Positions 63,530 to 64,000 of a DNA stretch of 64,000 nucleotides are shown in pieces (position 1 is the first letter of the stretch; the number at the start of each line of letters is the position of its first letter). Source of the stretch: Anodontia alba (taxonomy: Eukaryota > Mollusca > Bivalvia > Lucinida > Lucinidae); NCBI GenBank assembly GCA_964016985.1, contig OZ024821.1, positions 14,681,211 through 14,745,210 of the forward strand, written 5' to 3'. Position numbers and translations under genes: made by a program. The notes under the pieces are model-generated. The model made no database searches. It saw nothing but the letters and a program-made list of their open reading frames with translations, and was not told the DNA's origin.

Positions 63530-64000
63530 GGTGGCATATTTCTGCCACGAGATAGGACAGCCAAACGTCGCCGTAATTTTCCAAAGACCCTCACGACCGA
63601 CTGTATCAAATGCTTTGGTAAGGTCAACAAAGGTCATGTACAGGTCCATGTTCTGTTCCTAGCATTTCTCTTGAAGCTGCCTTGCTGTGAAGATCATGTC
63701 AGTTGTTCCTCTGTCCTTTCTGAATCCACACTGGCTCTGGTAGAAGCCCTGCCTGTTCAAGGTGTTCATTCAGTCGGTTAAGTAGAACTCTTGCCTTCCT
63801 AGCAATTGACAATAAAGAGATGCCACGATGATTATCACACAACTGAGGATTCCCGTTCCGTTTGAATAGGTGGATAATTGATGCAACCTTGAATTCTTGG
63901 GAGATGGCTTCTTTTCTCCACATATAATGTTAAATAATTGTCATCTTTGCAACTGGAGTTCCTCCTGCTTTGTAGATCTCAGCAGGTATCTGATCCTGGA
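63530..64000 (-). pseudogene. LINE B family, second copy, partial
   Basis: The minus strand reads MWRKEAISQEFKVASIIHLF then GNPQLCDNHRGISLLSIARK then LLNRLNEHLEQAGLLPE and DLYMTFVDLTKAFDTVGREG, i.e. the central reverse transcriptase region (CDNHRGISLL and DLTKAFD boxes) of the same family as 40985-44150. Frameshifts present; it continues past base 64000. Confidence 0.88.

Overview
The window looks like intron-rich, repeat-rich nuclear DNA from an invertebrate animal, most likely a bivalve mollusc. Reasons: one split gene with GT-AG introns of 5 to 9 kb; animal-type SINEs, LINEs and MITEs; many short elements with internal tandem repeats like the pearl/Helentron-type repeats known from bivalves; and a 5S-like segment that resembles animal (molluscan) 5S rRNA. 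Species is not determined.

Only one conserved host gene is clear: five internal exons on the minus strand (22299 down to 4197) of a short-chain dehydrogenase/reductase closest to HSD17B8. They give 209 codons in consistent phase, with all catalytic motifs. The first exon was not found, and the last exon must lie left of base 1. Two short in-phase exon-like segments on the plus strand (36933-37001, 37855-37938) and a candidate 3' exon (40226-40415) may belong to an unrecognised gene.

Layout. 1-3046: a 191-bp satellite in a seven-monomer higher-order repeat, ending in a GC-rich tract and a stem-loop. 3-23 kb: the HSD17B8 exons, with introns full of MITEs, SINEs, a LINE fragment, a MULE transposase relic and tandem-repeat elements. 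23-33 kb: almost solid tandem-repeat elements. 33-40 kb: hairpin repeats, a possible promoter and exons, and a mariner remnant. 40.4-48.3 kb: a SINE and two decayed LINEs, one split by a tandem-repeat element. 49-54.2 kb: two large foldback (inverted-repeat) structures; the loop of the second holds a 470-bp TRIM retrotransposon. 54-64 kb: microsatellites, SINE and LTR-like debris and the end of another LINE.

The two most notable systems are: (1) the TRIM at 53215-53684, whose two 175-bp LTRs each contain a 5S rRNA-derived internal promoter region, a design I know from plant Cassandra elements; and (2) a superfamily of elements with unrelated tandem-repeat bodies but one shared plan: 5' mini-hairpin, GC-rich subterminal repeat, tandem body, GACG-rich tract, 3' stem-loop, A-run. 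The satellite at the left edge ends in the same 3' structure, which suggests it is a hugely expanded member.
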